NCBI GenBank assembly: GCA_943846595.1
Contig: OX044355.1
Location: forward strand, 744,001 to 808,000
Direction of reading: 5' to 3'
Source: an uncultured Polaribacter sp.
GTDB lineage: Bacteria; Bacteroidota; Bacteroidia; Flavobacteriales; Flavobacteriaceae
DNA length: 64,000 bases
Shown: positions 32,291 through 38,601 of the stretch, one piece after another
Layout: the number at the start of each line of letters is the position of its first letter
How positions within the stretch are numbered: the first letter of the stretch is position 1
Made by a program: the position numbers and the translations under genes
The notes under the pieces: generated by a model
The model's database searches: none
What the model was told of the DNA's origin: nothing
Seen by the model: only the letters and a program-made list of their open reading frames with translations

Positions 32291-32320
32291 AATTCAATTA
32301 TTTACATTAATATAAAAAAG

Positions 32321-32340
32321 CGTACACCGTGTCGTACACC
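32321..32340. promoter_or_regulatory. Paired CGTACACC boxes, right end
   Basis: Two exact CGTACACC octamers separated by GTGT lie between the integrase -7 box and its start codon. They have the same form as the pair at 23207-23226. Besides integrase arm binding, they could let the integrase repress itself. Confidence 0.75.
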
Positions 32341-32342
32341 AA

Positions 32343-32350
32343 CAAATATA
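32343..32350 (-). promoter_or_regulatory. -7 box TATATTTG for the integrase gene
   Basis: This is a perfect TAnnTTTG on the minus strand, 53 bp upstream of the integrase start and 2 bp upstream of the CGTACACC pair. Confidence 0.6.
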
Positions 32351-32487
32351 AATATATAAATGGATTTAAGAGGTTTTGAAAGTAATAAGTTTTTTTAAAC
32401 CTACTAATATAAAAGGTTTTGGAGGTAAAGTGTAGTAAAATAAGGTTGATTGTAGTTGAGGTATAAGCGATGGATTAACGGTGTTTA

Positions 32488-32531
32488 TGGATTTTGAATC
32501 CAGCGCGTCTACCAATTCCGCCACTTGAGCA
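32488..32531. repeat. 44-bp att direct repeat, right copy (displaced 5' half of tRNA-Leu)
   Basis: It is identical to 23097-23140. It contains the tRNA 5' half from the first base through the anticodon stem-loop, but not the T arm or the acceptor 3' strand. Confidence 0.9.
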
Positions 32532-32546
32532 TTTTGAAGTCTGCTG

Positions 32547-32554
32547 CAAAGCTA
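32547..32554 (-). promoter_or_regulatory. Original tRNA-Leu promoter -7 box (TAGCTTTG), now ahead of the tRNA half
   Basis: This is a perfect TAnnTTTG on the minus strand, 16 bp upstream of the tRNA first base. It would have driven tRNA-Leu before integration and now reads into the truncated copy and the element. Confidence 0.6.
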
Positions 32555-32610
32555 ATAAATATTTTTAGTTTTAATCTCTTAAATTTCATCCAAACTCATT
32601 AAATAATTTA

Positions 32611-32618
32611 TATTTTTG
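32611..32618 (+). promoter_or_regulatory. -7 box TATTTTTG for prs
   Basis: This is a perfect TAnnTTTG, 27 bp upstream of the ATG at 32646. Confidence 0.6.
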
Positions 32619-32645
32619 TAGAACACAACAACAAACCTCAACTAA

Positions 32646-33587
32646 ATGTCTTCAAATCAACTTACCCCAAAACTTTTTGCTTGTTCTCAGAGTACCGAAT
32701 TGGCCGAAAAAATTGCGAAAGCTTACGGTGCCGAACTCGGAAAAGTAACTACAACTCATTTTAGCGATGGCGAATTTCAACCTGCTTTTGAAGAATCTGT
32801 TCGAGGAAGAAGACTCTTTTTAATTGGCTCTACATTTCCATCTGCTGATAATTTAATGGAAATGTTACTAATGATTGATGCAGCCAAAAGAGCATCTGCA
32901 AGACATATTACTGCTGTAATGCCTTATTTTGGATGGGCAAGACAAGATCGAAAAGACAAACCCAGAGTTGCTATTGGTGCTAAGTTAGTGGCCAATCTAT
33001 TACAAACTGCCGGTGCAACACGAATTATGACCATGGATTTACATGCCGATCAAATTCAAGGATTTTTTGAAAAACCCGTAGATCATTTGTATGCCTCTAC
33101 CATTTTCATGCCCTACATTAATAGCCTAAAATTAGAAAATCTCACCATTGCATCTCCAGATATGGGCGGTTCTAAAAGAGCCTATGCCTATTCCAAACAC
33201 TTGCATTCCGATGTAGTGATCTGTTACAAACAACGCAAAAAAGCAAACGTCATTTCTCATATGGAGTTAATTGGCGACGTAAAAGGAAAGAATGTAATCT
33301 TAGTAGATGACATGATTGATACTGGAGGAACTTTAGCACATGCCGCCAATTTAATGAAAGAAAGAGGTGCCCTAAGTGTGCGTGCCATTTGTACGCACCC
33401 AATCCTTTCTGGAGGGGCTTATGAGAAAATAGAAAACTCAGCATTAACAGAGCTTATTGTCTCTGATACTATTCCATTAAAGAAAGCTACTTCTAAAATA
33501 AAAGTGGTATCTTGCGCCCCATTATTTGCGGATGTTATGCAAAAAGTGCAGAACAATACCTCAATAAGTGGACAATTTTTAATGTAA
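32646..33587 (+). CDS. prs: Ribose-phosphate pyrophosphokinase
   Basis: This 313-aa cytosolic enzyme makes PRPP from ribose 5-phosphate and ATP for nucleotide, His and Trp synthesis. The class I signatures are present: FSDGEFQPAFEESVRG (ribose-phosphate side), MPYFGWARQDRKDKPR (ATP loop), TMDLHADQIQGFF, and the PRPP-binding VILVDDMIDTGGTL. Length and order are as expected. It has its own promoter and is followed after 18 bp by the L25-type gene, a common flavobacterial pair. Confidence 0.95.
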   Translation: MSSNQLTPKLFACSQSTELAEKIAKAYGAELGKVTTTHFSDGEFQPAFEESVRGRRLFLIGSTFPSADNLMEMLLMIDAAKRASARHITAVMPYFGWARQDRKDKPRVAIGAKLVANLLQTAGATRIMTMDLHADQIQGFFEKPVDHLYASTIFMPYINSLKLENLTIASPDMGGSKRAYAYSKHLHSDVVICYKQRKKANVISHMELIGDVKGKNVILVDDMIDTGGTLAHAANLMKERGALSVRAICTHPILSGGAYEKIENSALTELIVSDTIPLKKATSKIKVVSCAPLFADVMQKVQNNTSISGQFLM

Positions 33588-33605
33588 ACAATTAATAAAA
33601 AAGTA

Positions 33606-34226
33606 ATGAAATCAATTACAATTAAAGGATCAAAAAGAGAAAGCGTAGGGAAAGTAGCAACAAAGGCTCTACGTAATGCTGGTATGGTTCCTTGCGTTAT
33701 ATACGGAGGAAATGAGCCAGTGCACTTTTCAGCAGAAGAGAAAGCATTTAAAAAGCTGGTATACACTCCAGACGTTTTTACCGCAAGTCTTGAGGTTGAT
33801 GGACAAAAAACAACTGCAATTTTACAGGACATTCAATTTCATCCAGTATCAGATAGAATCTTACACGTAGATTTTTATCAGTTATTTGATGATAAAGAAG
33901 TAACCATGAACATTCCAGTAAAATTAACAGGAACTTCTCCAGGAGTATTAAATGGTGGCTCTTTACGTTTTACAAATCGTAAATTAAAAGTAAAAGCAAT
34001 GCCTGCTAATTTGCCTGACTTTATTGCTGCAGATATCTCGGGATTAAAAATTGGTAGTAAATTATTGGTAACCTCATTATTTAATGATGCATATACCTTT
34101 ATGCACCCAGACAACACCGTAGTTGTTCAGGTGAGAACTTCTCGTAATGCAACAGCAGAAGAAGAAGAAGCAGAAGAAGAAACTACTGAAGAAGCAACAG
34201 AAACTGCTGCATCAGCAGTAGAATAA
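33606..34226 (+). CDS. rplY: 50S ribosomal protein L25/general stress protein Ctc
   Basis: This 206-aa protein has an N-terminal L25 domain ([22 protein letters not shown]) that binds 5S rRNA. A TL5/Ctc-type C-terminal beta domain follows, with [23 protein letters not shown] and [12 protein letters not shown], and a very acidic tail ([15 protein letters not shown]). It is a ribosome component. It is cotranscribed with prs and ended by a strong hairpin. Confidence 0.92.
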   Translation: MKSITIKGSKRESVGKVATKALRNAGMVPCVIYGGNEPVHFSAEEKAFKKLVYTPDVFTASLEVDGQKTTAILQDIQFHPVSDRILHVDFYQLFDDKEVTMNIPVKLTGTSPGVLNGGSLRFTNRKLKVKAMPANLPDFIAADISGLKIGSKLLVTSLFNDAYTFMHPDNTVVVQVRTSRNATAEEEEAEEETTEEATETAASAVE

Positions 34227-34251
34227 GCTTTATAAAATACAGTTTAAAAAA

Positions 34252-34279
34252 AGCGTTACGTCATGTAACGCTTTTTTTA
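34252..34279 (+). terminator. Terminator of the prs-rplY operon
   Basis: The eight-pair stem AGCGTTAC/GTAACGCT is followed by seven T. Confidence 0.88.
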
Positions 34280-34322
34280 TGTTCAAAATTTATATGAGTA
34301 AGCTACACTAGAGATTAATTCG

Positions 34323-34330
34323 TATTTTTG
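34323..34330 (+). promoter_or_regulatory. -7 box TATTTTTG near pth
   Basis: This is a perfect TAnnTTTG. It ends only 3 bp before the ATG at 34334, so a transcript from it would start after that codon, which favours the ATG at 34397. Confidence 0.5.
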
Positions 34331-34333
34331 AAA

Positions 34334-34963
34334 ATGAATTTTAAAAAATTCTTTGCTAAATTATTTCGAGCCAAAGTAGCTTATAAAGAAGAGGTCATGA
34401 AAAAATATTTAATTGTTGGTTTGGGAAATATTGGAGAGACCTACACGAATACACGTCATAATATTGGGTTTAAAATTCTTGATGAAGTTGCCCAAGAACA
34501 CAAGGCCACCTTTGAGACCCTAAAATTAGGGGATGTTGCCACCTTTCGATGGAAAGGAAGAACCTTTGTATTGCTTAAGCCAAGTACCTTTATGAACTTA
34601 AGCGGGAAAGCCGTTAAATACTGGCTACAACAAGAAAACATTGGCATTGAAAATCTTTTGGTAGTAACCGATGATGTGCATATTGATTTCGGTTCCATTC
34701 GCGTAAAAGCAAAAGGATCTTCCGGCGGACACAATGGATTGAAAGACATTCAAGAAAAATTAAATACCCAAGAATATGCCCGTTTCCGATTTGGTGTTGG
34801 AGGGAATTATAACAAAGGAAGGCAAGCCGATTTTGTTTTAGGCCAATGGAGCAAAGAAGAGACCAGTCTTCTCATTGAACGGTTACCCCTAGCTGCAAAA
34901 GTGATCCCTTCCTTTGGGGCAGCAGGCTTAAACAATACCATGAACACCTTTAACGGAAAATAA
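34334..34963 (+). CDS. pth: Peptidyl-tRNA hydrolase
   Basis: This cytosolic esterase releases peptides from peptidyl-tRNA that drops off ribosomes. The core KYLIVGLGNIGETYTNTRHNIGF (catalytic His in TRHNIGF), PSTFMNLSGKAV, and SSGGHNGLKDI are all conserved. From the ATG at 34334 the product is 209 aa with a basic leader of 21 residues; from the ATG at 34397 it is 188 aa, nearer the usual length. Relatives in flavobacteria often show a similar leader in annotation, so the start is not settled. The -7 box position favours 34397. Confidence 0.92.
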   Translation: MNFKKFFAKLFRAKVAYKEEVMKKYLIVGLGNIGETYTNTRHNIGFKILDEVAQEHKATFETLKLGDVATFRWKGRTFVLLKPSTFMNLSGKAVKYWLQQENIGIENLLVVTDDVHIDFGSIRVKAKGSSGGHNGLKDIQEKLNTQEYARFRFGVGGNYNKGRQADFVLGQWSKEETSLLIERLPLAAKVIPSFGAAGLNNTMNTFNGK

Positions 34964-34983
34964 AGGTAGTACGCTTTCGGCGT

Positions 34984-35433
34984 TTAATTATCGCTTGCAA
35001 ACCATTCTGCAAAACTCGTATCCGTTTCCTGTAACTTTAAAGAGAAGAGCCCAATGTTTTTAGGCAATCTACTTTTAATTTTGGCTGCAAAATCAATCAC
35101 CATCATCTCACTTGTTGGTTGATAGTCAACCAAAATCACATGATGTCCCCGGTCTTTTAATTCTTTTGCCAGCTCAATATGTGGTGTATTTTTATTGAAA
35201 ACAGTGGCATGATCAAATAGATCAACAATTTCTTCTTTCACAATTTTCTTTAAATCAGAAAAATCAATTACCATTCCAAACTTTACATGCGAATTGTCGG
35301 CGATAGGAGCGCCAGAAACCGTTACAGACAATTTATAACTATGTCCGTGTACATTTTTACATTTCCCATCATATCCATACAAGGCATGCCCTGTCTCAAA
35401 ATTAAACTGTTTTGTAATTCTTATTGTGCTCAT
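34984..35433 (-). CDS. queD: 6-carboxy-5,6,7,8-tetrahydropterin synthase (QueD/PTPS family)
   Basis: This 149-aa enzyme of the PTPS fold makes carboxytetrahydropterin from dihydroneopterin triphosphate for queuosine. The zinc ligands are in FETGHALYG and CKNVHGHSYKL, and the catalytic His/Asp region is LFDHATVFN, with the substrate-binding LQETDTSFAEW at the end. It is probably translated together with the short membrane gene upstream, whose stop overlaps its ATG. Confidence 0.88.
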   Translation of the reverse strand: MSTIRITKQFNFETGHALYGYDGKCKNVHGHSYKLSVTVSGAPIADNSHVKFGMVIDFSDLKKIVKEEIVDLFDHATVFNKNTPHIELAKELKDRGHHVILVDYQPTSEMMVIDFAAKIKSRLPKNIGLFSLKLQETDTSFAEWFASDN

Positions 35434-35525
35434 TTACGTCGGTTTCTTTTATTTTTAACTTTGTTGTAAAAGTACATAATTACAATTCCTACAGCTAAGA
35501 CTGCAAATAAATAATCTCCCCCCAT
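35430..35525 (-). CDS. 31-aa single-pass membrane peptide
   Basis: The sequence starts MGGDYLFAVLAVGIVIMYFY and ends in a basic tail (KNKRNRRK). One helix and a positive-inside C-terminus are seen. The stop codon overlaps the queD start in an ATGA arrangement, which supports translation. A longer frame from 35615 would overlap the crotonase gene and is not needed. Confidence 0.5.
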   Translation of the reverse strand: MGGDYLFAVLAVGIVIMYFYNKVKNKRNRRK

Positions 35526-35538
35526 ATCTCTATTGTTT

Positions 35539-36306
35539 TTATTTTTTAAATTTTGCCAAAGCGTTTTTGGTAAACATAGACAAGACCAATTGTCCAGAAA
35601 TAGCGGCTCTTTCATCCAAGAGTGTTTCCCAATGCGCAGTTCCTTTCCAAAGGATTTTTTTCATTTCTATTAAAGCACCCGGATGGTAGCTCGCTAATTT
35701 TTCTGACAACAAAGCGACTTCCGTATCCAATTCTGTTACCGATTCAAAAACACCCGCAAACAACCCTTTTTCTTTCGCCCAATAGGCGCTTTTCCAAGCA
35801 GTAGCATTCAGTGCGAGTTCAGAAAAGCCTGACAGTCCCATTTTTCGTTCTACCGCTGGAGCAATCACAAAAGGGCCAATTCCGATGGTCAATTCCGATA
35901 ATTTTATAGCCGCTTTCTCTGTTGCTAAAACATAATCACAAGCAGCAGCCAAACCAATACCTCCACCAACAGCTTTTCCATGAACACGACCAATAATCAA
36001 TTTGGTACAGGTTCTCATGGCGTTTATAACGTTGGCAAAGCCCGCAAAAAAGCGCGCGCCCTCTTCTAGATTCCGAACTGCAATAAGTTCCTCAAAAGAA
36101 GCTCCTGCACAAAATGCACCCTCTCCTTCAGATTTTAATACAATCACAGCAACTGCTTCATTCTTTGAAAGTGCATGCAATTCCTTGGTCAATCTATCTA
36201 AGAGTTCACTTGGGAAAGAATTGCTTGCAGGATGCCCAAATTCTACCGTCGCAATTTTCTGTGCTATGTTGGTAGATAAACTGCCATTTTTGCGCGTTGT
36301 GTTCAT
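35539..36306 (-). CDS. Enoyl-CoA hydratase/isomerase family protein
   Basis: This is a 255-aa crotonase-fold protein. The oxyanion-hole segments GAFCAGASFEEL and GRVHGKAVGGGIGLAAACD are present, followed by LSELTIGIGPFVIAPAVERKMG. The position that is Glu in hydratases (GxxP region) is replaced in part by IGPFVIAP, so the exact reaction (hydratase, isomerase or methylglutaconyl-CoA hydratase) cannot be fixed. It acts in acyl-CoA or branched-chain amino acid breakdown. A -7 box is at 36325-36332. Confidence 0.85.
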   Translation of the reverse strand: MNTTRKNGSLSTNIAQKIATVEFGHPASNSFPSELLDRLTKELHALSKNEAVAVIVLKSEGEGAFCAGASFEELIAVRNLEEGARFFAGFANVINAMRTCTKLIIGRVHGKAVGGGIGLAAACDYVLATEKAAIKLSELTIGIGPFVIAPAVERKMGLSGFSELALNATAWKSAYWAKEKGLFAGVFESVTELDTEVALLSEKLASYHPGALIEMKKILWKGTAHWETLLDERAAISGQLVLSMFTKNALAKFKK

Positions 36307-36324
36307 TTTGCTACTAATTTAAGT

Positions 36325-36332
36325 CAAAAGTA
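36325..36332 (-). promoter_or_regulatory. -7 box TACTTTTG for the crotonase gene
   Basis: This is a perfect TAnnTTTG on the minus strand, 19 bp upstream of the start. Confidence 0.5.
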
Positions 36333-36372
36333 AGTTTTTATTCATCAAATCTATTTCTTGAAAGAGAGTTTT

Positions 36373-37707
36373 CTATTTTTTTTGAGCAAGCGGTATAAAT
36401 TTCCACCTGAAAAGAAGAATTAACGGGAATCCACGTACAACAACCCAACAAGTATAGGCTATCCAAATGGCATGCAATTTATAATCGAAGGCATCAAAAA
36501 CTAGTAAAACAGGAATAAAAACAACCCCTGTAGAGAGGAGCAGTAAGTTTCTCAGTATTTTCATTTCCCCCATGCCTTTGTATATTCCATCAAAAATAAA
36601 GGTAATAGCACAAAGTGGTTGCATGGCTAGAATGATCCAAAAACTGGCATAAAACTTTTCTAAAACCACGGATTCTTTTGTAAAAATAGTTCCGATAGAC
36701 TCATAAAAAAGACCTCCAATAATGGCCAAACACCCTCCAATTACAAATCCATATTTCGTTAATTTACGACTTAGCTTTAGAAGTGTTTGATAGTCTTTTG
36801 CGCCTAATAATTTTCCAGACAAAATATTCCCCGCACTCGAATAACCATCTATCATAAAGGCCCCTAAAAACCAAATATTTAATCCAATGGTATAGGCAGC
36901 AATGTATTCTTTTCCGTAACTTGTTGCATAGGAAGTCCCAAAATAGAGGGCAACATTCAAGGCAATGGTGCGAATAAATAAGTTGGAAATCATGCCCAAC
37001 ATGCGTTTGATTTCTTTGTTAAAAGGCAGCTGTACTTTTAATGAAATTGAGGTTTTTTTTACCAATAAGGATGCTGCAATACCTGCCATTACAATTTGTG
37101 ATAGCACACTTGCATAAGCAGCTCCTTCAATATGCATTGGCGCAATGAGTCCTTCAACTCCATAGACAAGTACAATATCTAAAATAACATTTAAAAGGGC
37201 ACCAGAAAGCGCAATCATCATTGGATAATAGGTGTTTTGCAAACCTCTAAAAGTGCCAAAAATAGCAAAAACGAATAATGAAAATGGAAAACCAAAAATT
37301 CGGATTTTAAAATATGTTACAGCCGAATCCAAGATCATTCCCGTTGCATTGTAAAACTCAAAAATTTGTGTGGCAAAAGGGTAGGAGATTGCCAAAACAA
37401 ACAAACTCCCCAAAAGGACAATGGCTGTTGCTTGGGCAGGCAAATTATTGACTTCCTCTAATTTATGTGCGCCAACATACTGGGAAATAATTGAAGAGAT
37501 GGCGCTTCGAACCTGTCCAAAAACCCACACCAGCATCGATATAAACGCACTCACAATCCCTACAGCAGCCAAACTCTCTGTAGCATTGCTATCGATATTT
37601 CCAATAATGGCAGTATCTGTAATAGATAGAAGAGGTTCTGCTATTCCTGCAATGAGAGCTGGAATTGCTAATTTGTTAATGTTTTTAAAACGGATCTCTG
37701 TTTTCAA
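36373..37707 (-). CDS. MATE family efflux transporter
   Basis: This 444-aa inner membrane protein has 12 expected helices in two homologous halves. The start NKLAIPALIAGIAEPLLSITDTAIIG, then GQVRSAISSIISQYVGA, and in the second half the FLGAFMIDGYSSAGNILSGKLLGAK segment are typical of DinF-like MATE exporters driven by sodium or protons. The substrate is unknown. It has its own -7 box at 37727-37734. Confidence 0.9.
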   Translation of the reverse strand: MKTEIRFKNINKLAIPALIAGIAEPLLSITDTAIIGNIDSNATESLAAVGIVSAFISMLVWVFGQVRSAISSIISQYVGAHKLEEVNNLPAQATAIVLLGSLFVLAISYPFATQIFEFYNATGMILDSAVTYFKIRIFGFPFSLFVFAIFGTFRGLQNTYYPMMIALSGALLNVILDIVLVYGVEGLIAPMHIEGAAYASVLSQIVMAGIAASLLVKKTSISLKVQLPFNKEIKRMLGMISNLFIRTIALNVALYFGTSYATSYGKEYIAAYTIGLNIWFLGAFMIDGYSSAGNILSGKLLGAKDYQTLLKLSRKLTKYGFVIGGCLAIIGGLFYESIGTIFTKESVVLEKFYASFWIILAMQPLCAITFIFDGIYKGMGEMKILRNLLLLSTGVVFIPVLLVFDAFDYKLHAIWIAYTCWVVVRGFPLILLFRWKFIPLAQKK

Positions 37708-37726
37708 ATAAAAGAAATTTCAGGAA

Positions 37727-37734
37727 CAAAGGTA
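37727..37734 (-). promoter_or_regulatory. -7 box TACCTTTG for the MATE gene
   Basis: This is a perfect TAnnTTTG on the minus strand, 19 bp upstream of the start. Confidence 0.55.
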
Positions 37735-37776
37735 CACTTCTACGCCACTTAAAAATGCGAATCGTATAAAAATCTG

Positions 37777-37784
37777 TACCTTTG
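37777..37784 (+). promoter_or_regulatory. -7 box TACCTTTG for the universal stress protein gene
   Basis: This is a perfect TAnnTTTG, 22 bp upstream of the ATG at 37807 and facing away from the MATE promoter. Confidence 0.6.
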
Positions 37785-37806
37785 CAGCTATAAAAAGCAC
37801 TAGATC

Positions 37807-38601
37807 ATGAAACATATTTTAGTTCCTGTAGGATCCACAGAAAACGCCTCAAATACGATGCAATACGCGATTGATTTTGCAGCAAAATTTGACGCAAAAG
37901 TTTTTGTTTTTAGAGCCTATAATTTTCAAACAAAAGCGGGAACGATTATTAATATTGATTCGATAATAGAACGTGAAACAAATTTGTACATGCGTTCTGT
38001 TGTAAATTCTGTAAACCGAAAAAATGTTGAAATTAAATTAATTTCGGCGAAGGGAAGTGTTTTAGATACCGTAGATTCTATAGACAATGAGCTAGGAATT
38101 GATTTGATTATCGTGGGCCCAAAAAGCAATTCGATTAAGGAAGAGGTTTTTTTAGGAAGAACTTCTGGAAGCATTGTAAAAAGAACAGAGATTCCAGTTC
38201 TAATCATTCCAAACGGATATGGTTACCAACCGATAAAATCTATTTTAACCGCTTTTAAATCGGGAATAATCAATAAAAGAAAAACCCTAAAACCTTTGCA
38301 AGCCTTTGCAAGTACTTTTGAAGCAGCAGTAAATTTATTATTAGTGAAGACCCCCAATCACACTAATGAAGATTTGGTGTTAAATTCTGATTTAGAAGCT
38401 CTAAAAACGACTTTAACTGTCACAGAGAGCGCGACTACTTATCAAGGTGTTTTAAGCAATATGAAACTCATGAATCCCGATTTATTATGCGTTTTTAGAC
38501 GTAAAAGAGGTTTCTTTAAAAAGCTTTGGGAGAAAAACGTAATTTTAAAAGAAGAGTTTTATTGCAATGTTCCTTTATTAATTTTACGAGGGAAGCTTTA
38601 A
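37807..38601 (+). CDS. Universal stress protein, UspA type
   Basis: This 264-aa cytosolic protein has an N-terminal Usp domain: HILVPVGSTENASNTMQYAIDFA, then LDLIIVGPKSN and RTSGSIVKRTEIPVLIIP, which contain the nucleotide-binding G-x2-G-x9-G(S/T)-like loop in modified form. The C-terminal 110 residues form a second, degenerate Usp-like half. The role is general stress response. It converges with the nuclease gene, overlapping by 4 bp. Confidence 0.88.
   Translation: MKHILVPVGSTENASNTMQYAIDFAAKFDAKVFVFRAYNFQTKAGTIINIDSIIERETNLYMRSVVNSVNRKNVEIKLISAKGSVLDTVDSIDNELGIDLIIVGPKSNSIKEEVFLGRTSGSIVKRTEIPVLIIPNGYGYQPIKSILTAFKSGIINKRKTLKPLQAFASTFEAAVNLLLVKTPNHTNEDLVLNSDLEALKTTLTVTESATTYQGVLSNMKLMNPDLLCVFRRKRGFFKKLWEKNVILKEEFYCNVPLLILRGKL

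Larger units (their letters stand above)
23097..32531. mobile_element. Tyrosine-integrase integrative element in tRNA-Leu
   Basis: The element is bounded by 44-bp direct repeats. A tyrosine integrase lies next to the right end, and paired CGTACACC boxes lie inside both ends. Its genes are a lipoprotein, a MORN/trypsin fusion, a MORN lipoprotein, a small resolvase, a GRPKG mini-protein, an RHH protein, four small unknown proteins, an SF2 helicase and the integrase. No relaxase, mating-pair or phage structural genes are seen, so it is not self-transmissible by a known route. The element size, counting one att copy, is about 9.4 kb. Confidence 0.85.

Noticed and set aside
23141..32531. Prophage
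   Set aside because: There are no capsid, portal, terminase, tail or lysis genes; only integrase, resolvase, helicase and cargo genes are seen.
35526..35615. Longer version of the 31-aa membrane peptide
   Set aside because: The extra residues come from the overlapping 3' end of the crotonase gene, and the membrane peptide has its own ATG at 35525.
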